Of a stretch of 64,000 bases of DNA, positions 58,835 through 64,000 are shown piece after piece. The stretch is taken from contig NC_053416.1 in the NCBI RefSeq assembly GCF_016859285.1, positions 581,001 to 645,000 of the forward strand, written 5' to 3'. Numbering within the stretch: position 1 is the first letter of the stretch; each line of letters starts with the position of its first letter. The stretch comes from Xiphias gladius. Its lineage: Eukaryota > Chordata > Actinopteri > Istiophoriformes > Xiphiidae. The notes under the pieces were generated by a model, which saw nothing but the letters and a program-made list of their open reading frames with translations, did no database searches and was not told where the DNA came from. A program made the position numbers and the translations under genes.

Positions 58835-61800
58835 CTACAGCAGGACGCAGTGCCTCTTGCTGACGACGGGCTGTGGGTTGAGGAAGGCCCTCACGGCCTC
58901 GATGAACACGTCCTTTATGCCGTCCTGGTTGAGGGCTGAACATTCCAGGTAGCGGATGGCGTGGATATGGCGGGCGAGGGAGGCGCCCTGCTGGTGGGTG
59001 ACAGGCGTCTGGTTCTGCTCCTTCAGCTTCTTCTGAGTCTCGGCGTCGTTTCGGAGGTCGCTCTTTGTGCCGACCAGGAGGACAGGAACGCCAGGACAAT
59101 GGTGAGACACCTGAAGATGAGAACAAGAAAGAGCGAGAGCTCAAAGGACAACGAGACACTAGCTTGTCTTTAAAGCAAAAGTTTAGTATTCTGGGAAATC
59201 CTCTGCTCTTTCTCTCTGAGAGTCACATGTACAGATGACGCCACTCTCGTGTCTGCGCCGTAAGTATGAAGCTACAGCAGCTGGCTAGCTTAGCTTAGCA
59301 TAAGGACTGGTAACAGGAGGAAACAGCTAGCCTGGCTCCCAGCCCAGAAATGGTCCAGGTAGTAACCCTCGTAAAACTGCGAGTTGTTGTTTCAACACTC
59401 TGGTTTTTGGACAGATTAAACAAATGAGATACGTGTTACTCAGGGCGCCGTGCAGGTGCCGGGAGGCGTTTGTTCGCTTCTACAGAGACAGACTGGTTTT
59501 CCGGGCCGTGTTTTCTCAGCACAGGGGCCTCTATAAGGCAGTGCTGTCACATGAAATATATAAATAGTTACAGGACCACGTGTCCTGTAGGCCGAGGCCT
59601 CAGGTAATAAACGAGAATATACAGATTATGTAGTAATCTGCACTGCAAGCATAAAGAACTAACACGAATAGACTGATAACTGGAGACCATCGCAGCAGCC
59701 GCGGCGCCCGTCGGCAGGTCGACGTTCCGACCCACGACTCGTTACTACACTATTACATGAGTACGCAGTAGTCATGGGTCGGACCGCGTCCGTCTTCACT
59801 TTGATCCCAACTACGCACCCGTAAAGGTTGTGACTGCGTTCTGAACAGCTGTGACGCCATCACCACCAGCCACGCTGCCGCGGCCGGGGCTGAAGGAGCG
59901 AATGGAACGTCCATTGAGCAAGAACATTCTCATGAAAGGTTTGATTCACGAAAACCTCGCCCACATGATGCCTTTTATAACCAACTGCAGTTGAACTAGA
60001 ATGTAATTATTTAAAAGCTGAAGCTGCTGCGCTCAAGATTTAGTTTATACATCACAAAAATTATGGAAATTACAATCACATCCTAATTAACCAACACGTA
60101 TTACATAATCATAAAGGTGACCAGTATAAGACGTCATATATAATGTCGTTTGACAGTGTGTGTATGGTTTAAGTTTATTTATACTGCAGCCTGTGACATT
60201 CTGACAATATACGGTGAAGCAGAATAAAAATGTGTGTGGCTGCAGCTTCTGCCAAAGACAAACGGGACGTAATCGTGTGCCCTCTTCTCCTGTGCATCAC
60301 AGTAATGTTAACGAGTGAAAGTACAACATGTATTTTACCTCCCACAGTAAGAATCAGCTCTGTGGCCTGTTCCTTCCCCATTTGCCCAAACTTCACTTTT
60401 GTTTTCAGTCCTGTACCTGTAGGTGCCAGTTTGTACAAAAACCCTTTAGTCTCATTTATTTCTGCTTTCCTCTAAAATGTCCGGTTGTTTCTCTGTGGTT
60501 CCCCACTGTTCCTGCTTTTAAGTACCAGCAGCAGCAGTCTGTGCTTTATTGGGACCTGATTCATGCAACAGCAGTTCACTGTAAATCACAGGCTGCATTA
60601 TAAAGTCTTACCGACAAAAATATCTTTAAACCGTAGATATAAAGTCGAGCAACATAAAAATATATTCCACAAGCGATAAGCGACCTGTCAAAAAGGGGGT
60701 TTAAATTAATTTCTTCTTTCTTTTATTTTTTTTTCTGCTTGTTTAATCTGTTGCCGGGTATTGGTGACCTCTGACCTCCGGATGCCACTTGTGTTTGACG
60801 TTCTCGTAGGAGGCCGGGCTGGAGATGGAGAAGCAGATGATGAAGACGTTGCTCTGCGGGTAGGACAGCGTCCTCAGCCGGTCGTACTCCTCCTGACCCG
60901 CCGTGTCCCACAGGTTCAGACTGATGATCCTGCCGTCCACCGTCACCTGAAGGCACCACACACACACACACACACACACTGAGTCAGAGTTACAGGCGTT
61001 TGTGTACTGGTGCTGTGTAACTACGGTGGTAAAAACGTGCTGTCAGTTGGGGGAGCGGCGCCATCCATCAGTTTCTCCACCAGAGTAAGTGAGTCCCATT
61101 CAGATCATACGACTTAAACAACAACGTTAAGACCAGCCTGGGCGCTACACACTGCTCCCAGATCCATCACTAAATGTTCTGAGACTCGCGCCTCAGCAGC
61201 GTCAGTTTGGACCGGGGGCGGCCGTCGTCACCCTCCTGCAGTAATGACGCACCGGTTCCTGGTCTGTCCCTCCTCGGACCACTGACCGTAGGTCCCCACC
61301 AGTCTCTGACCCCGTCGTCTGACCACAGTGATCGGGTCCTTGTCAGGTCTTCACACACCGGCTCATTCCTGCCACTTCCAACACGTTGACCACGAGAACC
61401 GACCGGCCACTCCCCGTCTGATAAACCCCAGAGCTCGACGTTAGGGTTTGGGTTCGTCTGTGACTGGTCAGGACGTTTCGTCTACACCTCCACCCTCCCC
61501 GCCTCCCGCCTCCCCGCCCCCAAAACAAAAGCACCACACAAATACACATTAAAAGCAGCGAACAACCACCTCAACGCCAGCAGCACCGCACCCGAACTGC
61601 CGGCGGTCCTTTGTCACATCCTCTACTCGTTCCACATTGTTACTCTGAAAACGCTCTATACACGTACAGACGGTACACGCGCTACTGAGAACCTCAAATA
61701 AAACATCTAACCGCAGTTACATTTGACTCCAAGTTCACCACTGATAAATTCGTGCACTTTAAAAGGCCTGATCTGTGACCAGTTATAACAGGTTCCCAGA

Positions 61801-62829
61801 CGTTTGAGACTTGGTCCCATTTGTCTTCAGATACGTGAGACAGTCTTTCGTATGGACTGACACGAAGGAGCCACATCAACACATCTGGGCTCTCGGATTA
61901 CACCTCACTTTACCAGCAGGTTTTTCAGGACCATGTGACCCAAAGGCTTCAGTGTTACGGAAACATCAGGGGAGTCACAAGTCTTGGCTTTATGATCTAT
62001 AATCTTACCAACTTCTACCAATTCATTTCTGAATATTAATAATTAATTGTCTTTATTTAACACACTCACAACAATTTGTGATGATGTATTAATCGTTTAA
62101 GTCAAAAATACAAAAATAAAAATTTCTGCTTTTCTGTATCTTATGCTAATTGATTGAAAATAACAATAATTATGAATATTTACTAAGTACATTTACTCGA
62201 GTACTTCAGTACAATTTTCAGGCACTTTACTTGAGTATTGCCATTCGAAGCCACTTCATACCTCACCACATCTCAGAAGGAAATACTGTACTTTTTACTG
62301 CACTGCATTCATCTGGAAGCTTTAGGTACTTTGCAGATGTTGAGTATTAATACAAAATATAACCAACGAATGAATTATGATGTATAATTATAAAGTAATC
62401 TGTCCAGCAGGATACAAAGTAGCAGCGGCATTGATGTGAAACGAACATGAATCCATCACTGGTGATAATTCAGTGATATCATTCTGCAGAACCACTACTC
62501 TGACATGTGGTTCTTTAACTACATGCTGATGCTGATGCTCTTGTCCTTTCAGTCAAGTAAAACGTGGACTGCAGGACTTTGGTAACCGAGTATTTCTACA
62601 CTGTGGTACCGGTATGTGACAGTGAACTGAACGTCTTTGGGTTCTGACAAAACAAGACATTTGAGGTCAGCTTGGACTTTAGCAAACTGTCACTTTAAAT
62701 TGTGATTTTTTTATTTTACTATTGACATTTGACACTGTCTGACCTTTTATGGTCAAACAATCAGTCAAAGAATCAAGAAAAAAATCTGCACATTTCTTGA
62801 TAATGAAAATAAGCATTATTTGCACTAGA

Positions 62830-62862
<33 letters not shown>

Positions 62863-62989
62863 GGCTGCTGTAGTTGTCGAACACGGTGGGGATGTACTCT
62901 TTGGGAAAAGCTCCCGTGGTGTAGGAGATGAGGAGGCAGGTCTTCCCCACAGCACCGTCACCCACAACCACACACTTTATAGTCTGCAT
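58835..62989 (-). CDS. rhog: RhoG-like Rho-family small GTPase
   Basis: Three coding exons in minus order: 62861-62989 (43 codons), 60776-60946 (57 codons) and 58835-59110 (91 codons plus TAG), 191 residues in all, the family length. The P-loop is GDGAVGKT (10-17), the effector/switch I region YIPTVFDNY (32-40), switch [15 protein letters not shown] (56-68), and base-recognition motifs TKSD and ECSAL follow. A Rho insert helix and a basic end with CaaX box CVLL (geranylgeranylation expected from the final Leu) complete it. HKWHPEVSHHCP and [11 protein letters not shown] match RhoG better than Rac or Cdc42. RhoG cycles GTP at the plasma membrane and signals through ELMO-DOCK to Rac. The start exon opens at 63020 with an AG before it, so a non-coding exon lies further upstream. 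Exon borders sit against TG/CA tracts. Confidence 0.95.
59172..59450 (+). repeat. Dispersed teleost repeat in a rhog intron
   Basis: 'aaaagtttagtattctggga ... gccactctcgtgtctgcgcc-gtaagtatgaagctacagcag ... tagcttagcttagcataaggactgg-aacaggaggaaacagctagcctggctcc' is the fullest copy here of the repeat also seen at 8797-8935 and, reversed, at 10825-11060. Confidence 0.7.
60957..60980. repeat. (CA)n tract abutting the rhog exon 2 acceptor
   Basis: On the minus strand this is (TG)n ending about 10 bp before the acceptor CTTCAG of the exon 60776-60946, where a pyrimidine tract would normally be. Confidence 0.9.
62165..62630 (+). repeat. AGTACTT-type repeat in a rhog intron
   Basis: Starts with 'aagtacatttactcgagtac', 'cactttacttgagtattgcc' and 'ctcagaaggaaatactgtac'; the right part (62483-62620) matches 19131-19255 in the same orientation ('cagaaccactactctgacat', 'cgtggactgcaggacttt', 'ctgtggtaccggta'). 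Confidence 0.75.
62830..62860. repeat. (CA)n tract containing the rhog exon 1 donor
   Basis: On the minus strand the exon ends AGCAGCCAG and the intron begins GTGTGTGTG, so the donor GT is the first unit of the repeat. Confidence 0.93.
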
Positions 62990-63026
62990 GATGTCTCCTG
63001 ACCTCTGAACCTTCAGCAACCTGCAA

Positions 63027-63050
63027 CACACACACACACACACACACATT
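63027..63050. repeat. (CA)n tract at the acceptor of the rhog start exon
   Basis: On the minus strand (TG)n leads into TTGCAG, the acceptor for the exon that begins at 63020 and carries the start codon at 62989. Confidence 0.9.
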
Positions 63051-64000
63051 ACTACTGTTAGTGGGCATTCAGTCGCACATTAAAACAGCCTGACAGACGC
63101 TTGATCTGCTCGCCGATTCCTGCAGGAGGATCTGATTCGTACGCACAAAAACCGTGTCTACGCCAGCACGTGTCACCTGAACCGGACTCCAGACCATGGA
63201 CCCTGGGTGATACGATGATATGAGGTGGAAGACCCAAACTCAGAACAAACCCTTGTTTGTGTGTTATTGTTTGTGCAGTTAAATGTCCATCGACGGTGTT
63301 TTTACAATCTTAGTTTTACAGAATTTATGATGATGAATTTTATCGGCCCTTCTATTCACACTGGAGCCATTGGATCCGGTTCCAGTATGAGCTCTATAAA
63401 CGAACCGCTGAGCATCTTTCTGACGTTTTATAATGACGTTGTCACGACGATGATGCTTTACAGGTTCGCGTGATGAAATAATGCTACGGGCGCTGGAAAT
63501 AGCCAGATGAACCTCCTGAAGGGCCCGGGGCAAAACCCTGTTGTTGGGCCCCGGTTGACCCCCTACTACACATGTCAGCGTCGTAATTTCCCAGACACCC
63601 AGAAACCAACCAGTGCTCAAACGATCCGGTGATTAGTCGACTCATGGCAACAATTTTGAAGACTGAATAAACGTTTAAGTCTTTTTTTATAAAGCAAAAT
63701 TAAAAATTTGCAGCTACCAGCTTCTAAATTGTAAATAACCGATAGTTTCCGAGTTTTCTGTGACAGTAAACGCAACACTGGTTTCCCAGATCATACCTGT
63801 GGGCTCCAGGGAATAACAATGGGCATATTTCCACCGCTTCCTGACAAATAACAGTCAGATGTGTTGATAATGAAAATAATTGTTGGTTGCAGCCTTACAG
63901 TTGTCTCTGTGCTCTCTCCACCCAAACCGCGAGCAAACATCCCAGGTAACTAACCGAGGGTTTGGCAGGAAGAATCTGGACAGTGACGACCAGACACAGG
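63051..64000. other. rhog first intron / upstream side with a dispersed repeat
   Basis: 63497-63840 is a copy of the composite repeat at 53700-54070 ('gggcccc-ggttgacccc', 'cagacacccagaaaccaacc'). No 5' untranslated exon or promoter of rhog was identified, so it is probably beyond the window. Confidence 0.5.

Noticed and set aside
58725-59159. 144-codon minus-strand frame over rhog exon 3
   Set aside because: An out-of-frame reading of the RhoG last exon; the true frame carries TKSD, ECSAL and the CaaX box.

Overview
This is nuclear DNA from a teleost fish, probably a spiny-rayed (percomorph) species. The evidence is vertebrate gene families with GT-AG introns, an intronless fish-type hsp30/hspb11 gene, canonical vertebrate tRNA genes, many (CA)n tracts and several repeat families I associate with percomorph genomes. 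There is no operon, CRISPR array, phage or integrated virus.

Layout. 0.9-3.9 kb (+): fam53c, with its start codon not found. 3.9-14 kb: no gene seen; a (TG)n tract, a 640-bp minisatellite, a fold-back element and old repeats. 14.2-15.0 kb (-): hsp30-like small heat-shock gene with TATA box and heat-shock element. 15.7-16.2 kb: minisatellite of about 20-bp units. 17.4 kb: tRNA-Ala. 19.6-23.1 kb (+): egr1-type zinc-finger gene with two SRF/Ets-type sites and a TATA box, followed at 24.3-24.5 kb by a second SRF/Ets cluster with its own TATA. 24.7-26.4 kb: a purine-only-rich GGAAG minisatellite. 26.8-27.6 kb: three tRNA-Val genes and one tRNA-Asp. 28.6-35.4 kb (-): an eight-exon TIM-family receptor whose reading frame closes exactly at 267 codons. 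36-40 kb: a dead Tc1 transposon, a LINE fragment and exon-like minus-strand segments I could not identify. 41.9-43.3 kb: a near-perfect 723-bp tandem duplication. 44.1-51.0 kb (+): pgap2. 51-58.5 kb: no gene seen, repeats only. 58.8-63.0 kb (-): rhog, whose exons are edged by (CA/TG)n tracts.

Synteny. fam53c and egr1 are neighbours on human 5q31 and TIM genes lie on 5q33, while PGAP2 and RHOG are neighbours on human 11p15.4. The window therefore appears to cross a junction between two ancestral blocks. The genes do not form one pathway: fam53c and egr1 are nuclear regulators, hsp30 a stress chaperone, the TIM protein a surface phosphatidylserine-type receptor, PGAP2 a GPI-anchor remodelling factor and RhoG a membrane-bound small GTPase.

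I did not find a convincing new biological system. The observations most worth checking are the second SRF/Ets promoter-like cluster, the TG-flanked rhog exons, the recent 723-bp duplication, the one-base tRNA-Val anticodon switch and the unidentified exons at 37.5-40.1 kb. Splice sites and frames were worked out by hand; no database search was run.
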